Shown piece by piece: positions 24,246 through 31,957 of a stretch of DNA of 64,000 bases. Under the pieces are notes generated by a model. It was not told where the DNA came from. It did no database searches and worked only from the letters and a program-made list of their open reading frames with translations. Position 1 is the stretch's first letter; each line of letters begins with the position of its first letter. The DNA is from Roseovarius mucosus. GTDB taxonomy: Bacteria; Pseudomonadota; Alphaproteobacteria; Rhodobacterales; Rhodobacteraceae. The stretch spans positions 2,431,501 through 2,495,500 of the forward strand of contig NZ_CP020474.1 of the NCBI RefSeq assembly GCF_002080415.1, in the 5' to 3' direction. A program made the translations under genes and the position numbers.

Positions 24246-24750
24246 CGCGGCGCGGCATCAAGAAATGCCCGGTGGCTTGGGCAAAGGGACGGCTGCGATT
24301 GTCCTGCCACGCTTCGACGTGGACGCTGGCATAGCGACGGCCAGAGCGATTGACCTGTGCCCGTGCATAGGCATCACGCGGCAGGCCGGATCTTAGGTAA
24401 TCCACTGTGAAATCAATGGTTTTTGGCAGTCGGGGCAGCTTGCCGCCGACAATCGCCTCGGGGTCGAACGCACCACTTTCGATCTCTTCCCACAGCATCC
24501 CCCAGCTCAATCCAATAATCGCCGTGATCTCTAGAAACGCCGCTGTCGCGCCACCATGCAGCGCGGGCAAAAGGGGGTTGCCAATCAACTTTTCTTCAAA
24601 CGGCATCACGGCGGTCAACTCATCCCCCCGCCGATCAAACTGCACCCCAAGAAATCCGATATAGGGAACCCCCGCAACCAAGGCTTTCAGCGCCGCATCA
24701 CGCCGCTGTTTGACAACCTGCACAGGTTCGGGACGGGCACGGGCCATCAT
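24238..24750 (-). CDS. PaaI-type hotdog thioesterase
   Basis: A 170-residue hotdog-fold protein. The PaaI-like active segment is LPALHGGATAAFLEITA, where HGG is typical, followed by DFTVDYLRSGLPRDAYARAQV on the central strand. It would hydrolyse an acyl-CoA. It overlaps the preceding thioesterase gene by 4 bp (ATGA) and the MATE gene by 8 bp, so the two thioesterases and the exporter are translationally coupled. The specific acyl-CoA is unknown. Confidence 0.85.
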   Translation of the reverse strand: MMARARPEPVQVVKQRRDAALKALVAGVPYIGFLGVQFDRRGDELTAVMPFEEKLIGNPLLPALHGGATAAFLEITAIIGLSWGMLWEEIESGAFDPEAIVGGKLPRLPKTIDFTVDYLRSGLPRDAYARAQVNRSGRRYASVHVEAWQDNRSRPFAQATGHFLMPRRDG

Positions 24751-25169
24751 TTGCCCTCCACGGTAAAGGTGCCAGTGGCCGTCGCCACCGGGCGCGCCTC
24801 ATCCTCATCCATCGCACGCGCCCGCACAAACGCCACAGAACGCGTGATATGATAGCATTCCGCATGCGCGCGAATGCGCTGCCCCGGTGTTGCCGGGCGC
24901 ATATAGTCAATGCGCAGATCAATTGTCGCCGTGCCGCCGGGCGATGCTGGATGGCTCATCGCCGCCGCTCCGCAACAGGTGTCCATCAGGGCCGAAACCG
25001 CCCCACCATGGATTACCCCCGTCTCGGGATCGCCGACAAAGCGCGGATCATAGTCCATCTCGATCTCGGCCTGTCCGTCACCCATGGACACGAGCCGCAT
25101 GCCAAGCGCACGCGCATGCGGCAGGGCCTGCATGAATTGCTGTGCGATTTTGGTTTTGGCGTCGGTCAT
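24747..25169 (-). CDS. PaaI-type hotdog thioesterase, first gene of the operon
   Basis: A 140-residue hotdog thioesterase: TGVIHGGAVSALMDTCCGAAA carries the HGG motif and the helix residue Asp, and TIDLRIDYMRPA is the matching strand. ATG 25169 with GAGGG eight bases upstream is used; a longer frame extends into the intergenic region and lacks family similarity. It is paralogous in fold to the next gene, and the two may form a heteromer. It is divergent from a MerR-family gene with a 118-bp shared promoter region. Confidence 0.88.
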   Translation of the reverse strand: MTDAKTKIAQQFMQALPHARALGMRLVSMGDGQAEIEMDYDPRFVGDPETGVIHGGAVSALMDTCCGAAAMSHPASPGGTATIDLRIDYMRPATPGQRIRAHAECYHITRSVAFVRARAMDEDEARPVATATGTFTVEGK

Positions 25170-25287
25170 GGTATCCCTCACGGATCGTGCTGTCGTCTTT
25201 ATGATCCCTAATCCACACAAGCTGCAAGAGCACCGGTTGCAAGGGCTGCGTCTTGGTCCTAACGTCTGAGCAACAGGAGGGCTTGCC

Positions 25288-25656
25288 ATGTCGGATAAGA
25301 AACTATCCTTCAAGGAGATGTGTGCGACCTATGATGTTACACCGCGCACCCTGCGATATTACGAATACATCGAGCTTTTGGAGCCAGAGCGCGATGGGCG
25401 CGCACGATATTACGGCCCGCGTGAATGCGCGCGCATGACGCTGATCCTGCGCGGCCGCAAATTCGGATTTGCCTTGGAAGAGATTCGGCAATGGCTTTTG
25501 ATCTACGAGAAAGAAGGCACTGATGCGCAGATGCGCAGCTGGATTGAATTGGCCGATCGTCAGCTTGCGGGACTAGCCGAACAACGTCGTCAGATTGACG
25601 AAGCGATGGCCGAATTGAAGAAATTGCGCGACGACACCGCCGCGAGCCTTGGCTGA
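25288..25656 (+). CDS. MerR-family transcriptional regulator, first of a tandem pair
   Basis: A 122-residue MerR protein: winged-helix VTPRTLRYYEYIELLEPERDGRARYYGPREC, then FGFALEEIRQWL and a C-terminal coiled coil (DRQLAGLAEQRRQIDEAMAELKKL). It has no Cys metal-binding motif, so it probably senses an organic ligand, perhaps an acyl-CoA. GGAGG lies before ATG 25288. It is followed 171 bp later by a second MerR gene and then the beta-oxidation operon. The two proteins share the CxxxDVTPRTLR(Y/F)YE core. Confidence 0.9.
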   Translation: MSDKKLSFKEMCATYDVTPRTLRYYEYIELLEPERDGRARYYGPRECARMTLILRGRKFGFALEEIRQWLLIYEKEGTDAQMRSWIELADRQLAGLAEQRRQIDEAMAELKKLRDDTAASLG

Positions 25657-25715
25657 GCGGGTGACGTCGGGGCAAGAATATTTCCACTTTGCCCCGCTTA
25701 CCTTGCCTTATCTTA

Positions 25716-25734
25716 CGTCAACTTGAAAGTGACG
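25716..25734. promoter_or_regulatory. Imperfect inverted repeat, candidate MerR operator
   Basis: CGTCAACTT-G-AAAGTGACG has 9-base arms with two mismatches and lies 94 bp before the second MerR gene. A further TTACGTAA palindrome follows at about 25746-25753. ACGT-centred sites are known for LiuR-type MerR regulators of acyl-CoA catabolism in Proteobacteria. Confidence 0.45.
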
Positions 25735-25827
25735 CGACGTAGTGGTTACGTAAAGCCATCCGGCTGTTGTAACCATACTCCATGATCCGCAGATTGTCGG
25801 CAAATGTGCTGTGACATGGGTAAACTG

Positions 25828-26229
25828 ATGACCGACGATATGATGACCATTCGCCAGATGTGCGAAGCGTTCGATGTAACGCCCCGCACTCTACGCTTCT
25901 ACGAGGCCAAAGAACTGCTCTCGCCCCGCCGGGTTGGGCAGAAACGGCTCTTTACCCGGCGCGACCGGGCGCGGCTGAAACTGATCCAACGCGGCAAGCG
26001 TTTCGGGTTCAGCCTCGAGGACCTGCGCCAGTTGCTCGACCTCTACGACAAAGGGGATCAGCAACACAGCCAGATTGCCCGCGCCTATGATGTGGCACGG
26101 ATGCGTCTGGCCGAAATGGAGAAACAGCGCGACGAGCTGGAGGCTGCAATCTCTGAGCTGCGCGAACAGATGACATGGGGCGAGCGTATGCTGGCCTCGC
26201 TCAAGACTAGCCAAAAAGCCGCCGAGTAA
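25828..26229 (+). CDS. MerR-family regulator of the beta-oxidation operon
   Basis: A MerR protein of 133 residues from ATG 25828; in-frame ATGs at 25804, 25816 and 25840 make the start uncertain, and none has a strong Shine-Dalgarno. The DNA-binding part is VTPRTLRFYEAKELLSPRRVGQKRLFTRRDRARLKLI, then GFSLEDLRQLLDLYDKGD and a coiled coil EMEKQRDELEAAISEL. No Cys sensor residues are present. It lies 34 bp before an acyl-CoA dehydrogenase gene and is probably co-transcribed with it; control of fatty-acid degradation is inferred from position. Confidence 0.88.
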   Translation: MTDDMMTIRQMCEAFDVTPRTLRFYEAKELLSPRRVGQKRLFTRRDRARLKLIQRGKRFGFSLEDLRQLLDLYDKGDQQHSQIARAYDVARMRLAEMEKQRDELEAAISELREQMTWGERMLASLKTSQKAAE

Positions 26230-26263
26230 TCCGGTCCGGCACCTGTTTTAGGGAGAGAGACAT

Positions 26264-28042
26264 ATGCCAAGCTACACCGCCCCCACCCGCGACATGCAAT
26301 TCGTGTTGCACGAGGTGCTGAACGTGTCTGAGCAGACCACGCCCGGCTATGCCGAGCTTGAGCCCGACTTTACCAAGGCTGTGTTGGAAGAGGCGGGCAA
26401 GATTGCCTCTGAGGTGCTGATGCCGCTCAACGCCGTGGGCGATACCGAGGGTTGCGTGTTGGAAAACGGTGTGGTGCGCACGCCCAAAGGGTTCAAAGAG
26501 GCGTTCGAGCAGATGAAAGAGGGCGGCTGGACCGCGCTCGACCTGCCCGAGGAATTCGGCGGGCAATACATGCCCTATATCCTTGGCACAGCAGTGGGCG
26601 AGATGTTCTCGGCCGCCAATCAGGCCTTTACCATGTATCAAGGTCTGACCCACGGCGCGGCCTCTGCGATCCTTGTGCATGGGTCCGAGGATCAAAAGGC
26701 CACCTACCTGCCGAAAATGGCCAATTGCGAGTGGACCGGCACCATGAACCTGACCGAGCCGCATTGCGGCACCGATCTGGGCCTGATGCGCACCAAGGCC
26801 GAGCCGCAGGGCGACGGTAGTTATAAAATCACCGGACAGAAGATCTTTATCTCGTCGGGCGAGCATGACATGGCCGACAACATCATCCACCTGGTGCTTG
26901 CCAAAATCCCTGGTGGCCCCGAGGGGATCAAGGGCGTGTCGCTTTTCATCGTGCCGAAATTCATCGTCAAAGAAGACGGTAGCCTTGGCGACCGCAATGG
27001 CGTGACTTGCGGCAAGATCGAAGAAAAAATGGGGATTCATGGCAATTCCACCTGCGTGATGAACTATGACGGGGCGACCGGTTGGCTTTTAGGTGAAGAG
27101 CACAAGGGCATGCGCGCCATGTTCACCATGATGAACGAGGCGCGGATCGGTGTGGGCATGCAGGGTCTTGCACAGGCCGAGGTCGCCTATCAAAACGCGC
27201 TCGCCTATGCCAAGGACCGGCTTCAGGGCCGTGCGGTGACCGGCACCGAAAACCCCAATGGCCCCGCCGATCCGCTGATCGTGCATCCTGACATCCGTCG
27301 CTCGCTGATGGATCAAAAGAGCTTTATCGAGGGCGCGCGCGCTTTCATGCTCTGGGGCGCGGAGCTGATCGACCGCTCGCATCGTGGCAATGACGCCGCC
27401 GCGGAAGGTCTGATTTCGCTGATGACGCCGGTGATCAAGGGCTTTCTCACCGACGAAGGCTATGACATGACCGTGCTCGCGCAGCAGATTTACGGCGGCC
27501 ACGGCTATATCGAGGAATGGGGCATGTCGCAGTTCACCCGCGACGCCCGCATCGCCATGATCTACGAAGGTGCCAACGGCGTTCAGGCGCTCGATCTGGT
27601 GGGGCGCAAGCTCGCGCAGGATGGCGGCAAGCATGTCATGGCCTTCTTCGAACTGGTCAAAACCTTCCTCAAGGAAAACGAAGGCAATGAGGCGCTGAAG
27701 GCTGATTTCCTCGATCCACTCAAGGCGGCCTCTAAGGACCTGCAAGCCTCGGCCATGTTCTTCATGCAGAATGGGATGAAGAACCCCAACGCGGCGCTGT
27801 CCGGCTCTTATGACTTCATGCACCTCTTTGGCCATGTCTGCCTTGGCCTGATGTGGGCAAGGATGGCGAAATCGGCCCATGCTGCGCTAGAGGCGGGAAC
27901 GTCGGACGAGGCGTTTTACAAGACCAAGCTGGCGACCGGCCGCTTCTACATGAAGCGCCGCCTGCCTGCGACGGCCCTGCATCTGGCCCGCATCCAGAGC
28001 GGTGCCGATACGGTCATGGCGCTCGAGGCCGAAGCGTTCTGA
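26264..28042 (+). CDS. Acyl-CoA dehydrogenase, long DmdC/FadE5-like class
   Basis: A 592-residue acyl-CoA dehydrogenase of the long bacterial class. It has the N-terminal extension [22 protein letters not shown]-binding [19 protein letters not shown] and [14 protein letters not shown], the catalytic-Glu segment [19 protein letters not shown] (Glu about residue 435), and a C-terminal helical domain of about 130 residues. This class includes DmdC, the 3-methylmercaptopropionyl-CoA dehydrogenase of DMSP catabolism in roseobacters, and general FadE enzymes. The neighbours fadA and fadJ favour a fatty-acyl-CoA substrate. A GGGAGAGAG Shine-Dalgarno precedes ATG 26264. Confidence 0.9.
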   Translation: MPSYTAPTRDMQFVLHEVLNVSEQTTPGYAELEPDFTKAVLEEAGKIASEVLMPLNAVGDTEGCVLENGVVRTPKGFKEAFEQMKEGGWTALDLPEEFGGQYMPYILGTAVGEMFSAANQAFTMYQGLTHGAASAILVHGSEDQKATYLPKMANCEWTGTMNLTEPHCGTDLGLMRTKAEPQGDGSYKITGQKIFISSGEHDMADNIIHLVLAKIPGGPEGIKGVSLFIVPKFIVKEDGSLGDRNGVTCGKIEEKMGIHGNSTCVMNYDGATGWLLGEEHKGMRAMFTMMNEARIGVGMQGLAQAEVAYQNALAYAKDRLQGRAVTGTENPNGPADPLIVHPDIRRSLMDQKSFIEGARAFMLWGAELIDRSHRGNDAAAEGLISLMTPVIKGFLTDEGYDMTVLAQQIYGGHGYIEEWGMSQFTRDARIAMIYEGANGVQALDLVGRKLAQDGGKHVMAFFELVKTFLKENEGNEALKADFLDPLKAASKDLQASAMFFMQNGMKNPNAALSGSYDFMHLFGHVCLGLMWARMAKSAHAALEAGTSDEAFYKTKLATGRFYMKRRLPATALHLARIQSGADTVMALEAEAF

Positions 28043-28070
28043 GGAGAGATCGCTAGGGGAGGAGGGACAG

Positions 28071-28283
28071 ATGCCGAAACGCTTTCGCCTCACGCGCCGC
28101 TTCAACGCGGCGATGACCGAGGATGGCTACCGCCGCCTGCGCCGCTTTGCGCAGGACTCGGGGCTCGACGAGGGCGAGGCACTGTCCTTTCTCTTCGAGA
28201 ATTTCGATAGCGTGATCAATGAAGAAACCTTTGCGCATCGCCTCAGGCTCTTCAATTCCGAGCTTGAGGCTCGAAAGAAATAG
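28071..28283 (+). CDS. Small basic/acidic helical protein in the beta-oxidation operon
   Basis: A 70-residue protein: Arg-rich N-terminus PKRFRLTRRFN, then EDGYRRLRRFAQDSGLDEGEALSFLFENFDSVI and RLRLFNSELEARKK. The arrangement of a basic strand followed by two helices recalls ribbon-helix-helix DNA-binding proteins, but I cannot assign it. GGAGGGACAG lies immediately upstream of ATG 28071 and the gene sits 28 bp after the acyl-CoA dehydrogenase gene on the same strand, so expression is likely. Confidence 0.7.
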   Translation: MPKRFRLTRRFNAAMTEDGYRRLRRFAQDSGLDEGEALSFLFENFDSVINEETFAHRLRLFNSELEARKK

Positions 28284-28285
28284 CA

Positions 28286-28642
28286 ATGGGTTTTATCGTA
28301 ATCGGTGCAGGGATACCCATTCTGGCGGCTCTTCTGTTCGGGCGCTTTAACGCTCGCACCGCACCATTTGTTATCGCCGGAGTGCTTTTAGGACCACTTG
28401 CGCTCGTTATTATTTTGCTCGGCTTTGAGTTCATCATCCAGTGGGGCGCCGAATGCAGACTGGAGCCGTCTGGCGCACTAACTTGTGGAGAATTTCTCGG
28501 CCTATGGCCGGTTAACGGCAGAGCAAGGGGGTTCGTAGGCACGGGTTATGCGGCGGGTTTTGCAATCCTTTGGGCCACTATTGGACTTGTCCTGCTTTTT
28601 GCTGCGGGCATCGCAACGGCGATAATCAGGAGGTTTTGGTAA
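28286..28642 (+). CDS. Three-helix membrane protein of unknown function inside the beta-oxidation operon
   Basis: A 118-residue protein with three hydrophobic segments (about 2-18, 28-52 and 93-115) and a short external loop with two Cys (CRLEPSGALTCGEF). It starts 2 bp after the preceding small gene and ends 5 bp before the next acyl-CoA dehydrogenase gene, so it is an integral member of the transcript. Its base use is visibly richer in A and T than its neighbours, suggesting a later insertion. No family was recognised. Confidence 0.6.
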   Translation: MGFIVIGAGIPILAALLFGRFNARTAPFVIAGVLLGPLALVIILLGFEFIIQWGAECRLEPSGALTCGEFLGLWPVNGRARGFVGTGYAAGFAILWATIGLVLLFAAGIATAIIRRFW

Positions 28643-28647
28643 CTTAA

Positions 28648-29793
28648 ATGACCCAGACATCAGCCTGGATGACAAACGAGCATCAGATGCTCTCCGAAAT
28701 GACGGCCAGATTCATCACCGATGAATGGCGCCCGCATTTCGAGCGCTGGCGCAAGGCAGGCATCATGGACCGCGACTGCTGGCTCGAGGCGGGGGCTTTG
28801 GGCCTGCTCTGCCCCTCTATCCCCGAGGAATACGGCGGGGCTGGCGGCGATTTCGGCCACGAGGCCGTAATCTGCATCGAACAGGGCCGCGCCAATCTGG
28901 CAAGCTGGGGAAATCCCATCCATTCCGGCATCGTCGCGCATTATATCCTCGCCTATGGTTCGGAGGCGCAAAAGCAGAAATGGCTGCCCAAAATGGTGTC
29001 GGGCGAGATGGTCGGTGCGCTTGCCATGACAGAGCCGGGTGCCGGGTCGGATGTGCAGGGCATCAAGACCCGCGCCATTCGGGACGGCAACGCCTATCGT
29101 CTTTCGGGGCAAAAGACCTTTATCACCAACGGGCAACACGCCGAGTTGATCATCGTTGCGGCCAAGACCGACCCCAAGGAAGGGGCCAAGGGCATCTCCT
29201 TGGTGGTTGTGGAAACCGAAGACGCGCAGGGCTTTGCGCGCGGGCGCAATCTCGAAAAGGTCGGGATGCATGCGGGGGATACGTCCGAGTTGTTTTTCGA
29301 CAATGTCGAAATCCCGCCGGAGAACATCCTTGGCGGCGAAGAAGGGCGCGGGTTTTATCAGATGATGCAGCAACTGCCGCAGGAACGTCTGATTATCGCC
29401 TGTGGCGCGCAGGGGGCGATGGAGGGTGCAGTGGAACGCACCATCACCTATTGCAAGGAACGCCAAGCCTTTGGCGGCCCGATCCTGCAATTCCAGAACA
29501 CCCGCTTCAAACTGGCGGAATGCCAGACCAAAACCGCCGTCTGCCGCGCCTTTCTCGATGCGTGCATCACGGAACACATGCGCGGCGACCTTAGCGTTGA
29601 AAAGGCTGCGATGGCGAAATACTGGCTGACCGATACTCAGGGCGAGGTGCTGGATGAGTGCCTGCAACTGCATGGCGGCTATGGCTATATGCAGGAATAT
29701 GACATCGCCGAAATGTGGGCAGATGCCCGCGTACAACGCATCTACGGCGGCACCAACGAGATCATGAAAGAACTGATCGCGAGGGCGCTGTGA
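28648..29793 (+). CDS. Acyl-CoA dehydrogenase, LCAD/isovaleryl type
   Basis: A 381-residue acyl-CoA dehydrogenase. FAD and substrate motifs are [16 protein letters not shown] and [15 protein letters not shown]; the C-terminal signature is [39 protein letters not shown]. The usual catalytic YEGT is YGGT here, and the base is probably the Glu of LPQERL (about residue 246), as in long-chain and isovaleryl-CoA dehydrogenases. GGAGG lies upstream, about 13 bases from ATG 28648. It forms one operon with the DmdC-like enzyme. Long-chain acyl-CoA is the most likely substrate. Confidence 0.9.
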   Translation: MTQTSAWMTNEHQMLSEMTARFITDEWRPHFERWRKAGIMDRDCWLEAGALGLLCPSIPEEYGGAGGDFGHEAVICIEQGRANLASWGNPIHSGIVAHYILAYGSEAQKQKWLPKMVSGEMVGALAMTEPGAGSDVQGIKTRAIRDGNAYRLSGQKTFITNGQHAELIIVAAKTDPKEGAKGISLVVVETEDAQGFARGRNLEKVGMHAGDTSELFFDNVEIPPENILGGEEGRGFYQMMQQLPQERLIIACGAQGAMEGAVERTITYCKERQAFGGPILQFQNTRFKLAECQTKTAVCRAFLDACITEHMRGDLSVEKAAMAKYWLTDTQGEVLDECLQLHGGYGYMQEYDIAEMWADARVQRIYGGTNEIMKELIARAL

Positions 29794-29858
29794 GGATTGG
29801 GGCGGCGGTCAGCATGGCACAGTCGAAGCCGGGGGTTTCACACCCCCAGACCCCCGTG

Positions 29859-29881
29859 GAGTATTTGCGGCAAGATGAAAG
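29859..29881 (+). repeat. Roseobacter intergenic repeat, copy 1
   Basis: The motif GAGTATTT-GCGGCAAGATGAAAG lies after a G-rich inverted repeat (GGGGG TTTCACA CCCCC at 29831-29847). It is a group-typical intergenic element. An inverse copy is at 30028, so the two could pair over about 170 nt. It lies in the 286-bp gap between the acyl-CoA dehydrogenase and GST genes, where I see no gene. Confidence 0.6.
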
Positions 29882-30027
29882 GCGCAGGTTCACCCTGCCC
29901 GGTGCGCGGGCCATTTGGCATCAGTCACCGGAACAGGGCTTCACCTTGCGCGGTCATCGGCTCTCCAGCCTGTACCGCATCGCCGATCAAGCCACATCTC
30001 AGTTAATACAAGGTAAATCCGGACCCG

Positions 30028-30049
30028 CTTCATCTTGCCAAAAATACTC
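30028..30049 (-). repeat. Roseobacter intergenic repeat, copy 2, inverted
   Basis: CTTCATCTTGCCAAAAATACTC is the reverse complement of a GAGTATTTTTGGCAAGATGAAG version of the same motif. It lies 30 bp upstream of the GST start codon. Confidence 0.6.
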
Positions 30050-30079
30050 AAATTCGACATCGCAACAGGAGCCCAACAT

Positions 30080-30715
30080 ATGACCATCAAACTCTACTGC
30101 TTTGGCGAGAGCGGCAATGCCTACAAGGCGGCGCTGGCGCTTGAGCTTTCCGGTCTCGACTGGACGGCGGTCTATGTCGATTTCTTCGGGGGCGAGACGC
30201 GGCAACCCGCGTTTCGCGAGATCAACATCATGGGCGAGGTGCCGGTGTTGGTCGATCGCGACGTGACACTGACCCAATCGGGCGTCATGCAGATGTATAT
30301 CACTGAGAAAACCGGCAAATTCGGCGGGACCACACCGGAAGAGGCGCGCGAGGTCATGCGCTGGATGTTCTGGGACAATCACAAGCTCAGCAGCCCGGCT
30401 GGCATGACGCGGTTTTTGATGAACTTCTTGCCCGAGGATAAGCGCCCCGAAGGCGTCATCCCCTTTACCCAAGCCCGGCTCAAGGCCGCCTACACGACGC
30501 TCGACACCCATCTTGCGGGGCGCGACTGGATCGTGGGCGACGCGATCACCAATGCCGATTTCTCCTGCTGCGGCTATCTCTATTACCCCGAACCCTTCGG
30601 CTTTGACCGCAAGGATTGGCCCAATATCGACCGGTGGCTGGACAACATCAGTGCCGCGCCCGGCTGGAAACACCCCTATGACCTGATGCCCGGCAGCCCC
30701 GCTGACCGCGCTTGA
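30080..30715 (+). CDS. Glutathione S-transferase family protein
   Basis: A 211-residue GST-fold protein. The N-terminal thioredoxin-like domain has LYCFGESGNAYKAALALEL and the cis-Pro/SNAIL-type VPVLVDRDVTLTQSG. The C-terminal helical domain has HLAGRDWIVGDAITNADFSCCGYL, containing the N-capping GDAITNADF box. ATG 30080 follows AGGAGCCC. It lies 15 bp before fadA, so it belongs to the beta-oxidation transcript. A role in detoxifying reactive fatty-acid derivatives, or a glutathione-dependent step in an acyl chain, is only inferred. Confidence 0.88.
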   Translation: MTIKLYCFGESGNAYKAALALELSGLDWTAVYVDFFGGETRQPAFREINIMGEVPVLVDRDVTLTQSGVMQMYITEKTGKFGGTTPEEAREVMRWMFWDNHKLSSPAGMTRFLMNFLPEDKRPEGVIPFTQARLKAAYTTLDTHLAGRDWIVGDAITNADFSCCGYLYYPEPFGFDRKDWPNIDRWLDNISAAPGWKHPYDLMPGSPADRA

Positions 30716-30730
30716 AAGAAGGAGACCGAT

Positions 30731-31942
30731 ATGTCTGACGCTTATATCTATGACACCGTGCGCACCCCACGCGGCAAGGGCCGCAAAGATGGCGCGCTGC
30801 ACGAGGTGACGGCTGCGCGCCTAAGCGCACAGGTGCTCAATGCGCTGAAATCCCGCAACGGTCTTGATGGTCACGCCGTCGAGGACGTAATCTGGGGCAA
30901 TGTCACGCAGGTGATGGAGCAGGGCGGCTGCCTTGCGCGGACTGCCGTTCTCGCCTCTGATCTGGACGAGAGCATCCCCGGCCTTGCCATCAACCGCTTT
31001 TGCGCCTCTGGCATGGAGGCGGTGAACCTTGCCGCCAACCAGATCAAGGGCGGGGCCGGTGAGGCCTATATCGCTGGCGGGGTCGAGATGATGGGCCGCG
31101 TTGCCATGGGCAGCGACGGGGCGGCGATTGCCGTGGACCCGTCGATTGCGATGGACACCTATTTCGTGCCGCAAGGCATCAGTGCCGATATCATCGCAAC
31201 CGAATATGGCTTTACCCGTGACGAGGCAGATGCGCTTGCCATGGAATCCCAACGCCGGGCCAAGGCGGCCTGGGATGACAATCGCTTTGCGAAATCCATC
31301 ATCGAGGTGCAGGATCAGAACGGCCTGACCATTCTTGACCATGATGAGTATATGCGCCCGGGCACCGATATGCAGACACTGGGCGCGCTCACCCCGGCCT
31401 TTCAGGCAATGGGCGAGGTGATGCCGGGCTTTGATACGATCGCCAAGATGAAATATCCCCATCTGGAGCGGATCAATCATGTTCACCACGCGGGCAATTC
31501 ATCCGGCATCGTCGATGGTGCGGCAGGGGTGCTGATCGGGTCTAAGGAATTTGGCGAGAAATGGGGCCTTAAGCCGCGCGCGCGGATCGTGCAGACCTGC
31601 AAGATCGGCACGGACCCAACGATCATGCTGACCGGCCCCGTACCGGCCACGCAGAAAATTCTTGCCGACAGTGGCATGTCGATTTCCGACATCGAGCTAT
31701 TCGAGGTGAACGAGGCCTTTGCATCGGTGGTTCTGCGGTTTCAGCAGGCGTTCAATGTCGACCCAAACCTTGTGAACGTAAACGGTGGATCCATCGCCAT
31801 GGGCCATCCGCTGGGGGCGACGGGCGCGATCATCATCGGCACGCTGCTGGATGAGTTGGAGCGCACGGGCAAGGGCACCGGCCTTGCCACGCTTTGCATC
31901 GCCTCTGGCATGGGTGCCGCCACCATCATCGAACGCGTGTAA
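30731..31942 (+). CDS. fadA: Acetyl-CoA C-acyltransferase (degradative thiolase)
   Basis: A 403-residue thiolase that cleaves 3-ketoacyl-CoA in beta-oxidation. The nucleophile Cys lies in NRFCASGMEAVNLA, and the active-site His and second Cys are in MGHPLGATGA and LCIASGMGAA. The NEAFASVVLRF segment is typical. The gene sits between the GST gene (15 bp) and fadJ (15 bp), with a GAAGGAG Shine-Dalgarno. It is less like PhaA at 10932, so the cell separates synthetic and degradative thiolases. Confidence 0.93.
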   Translation: MSDAYIYDTVRTPRGKGRKDGALHEVTAARLSAQVLNALKSRNGLDGHAVEDVIWGNVTQVMEQGGCLARTAVLASDLDESIPGLAINRFCASGMEAVNLAANQIKGGAGEAYIAGGVEMMGRVAMGSDGAAIAVDPSIAMDTYFVPQGISADIIATEYGFTRDEADALAMESQRRAKAAWDDNRFAKSIIEVQDQNGLTILDHDEYMRPGTDMQTLGALTPAFQAMGEVMPGFDTIAKMKYPHLERINHVHHAGNSSGIVDGAAGVLIGSKEFGEKWGLKPRARIVQTCKIGTDPTIMLTGPVPATQKILADSGMSISDIELFEVNEAFASVVLRFQQAFNVDPNLVNVNGGSIAMGHPLGATGAIIIGTLLDELERTGKGTGLATLCIASGMGAATIIERV

Positions 31943-31957
31943 GAGGAGCTGACCAAG

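Noticed and set aside
29815..30083. A short frame beginning MAQSKPGVSHPQTPVEYLRQ between acyl-CoA dehydrogenase and GST genes
   Set aside because: It is the translation of the intergenic GAGTATTT repeat and has no ribosome site or conserved protein features.
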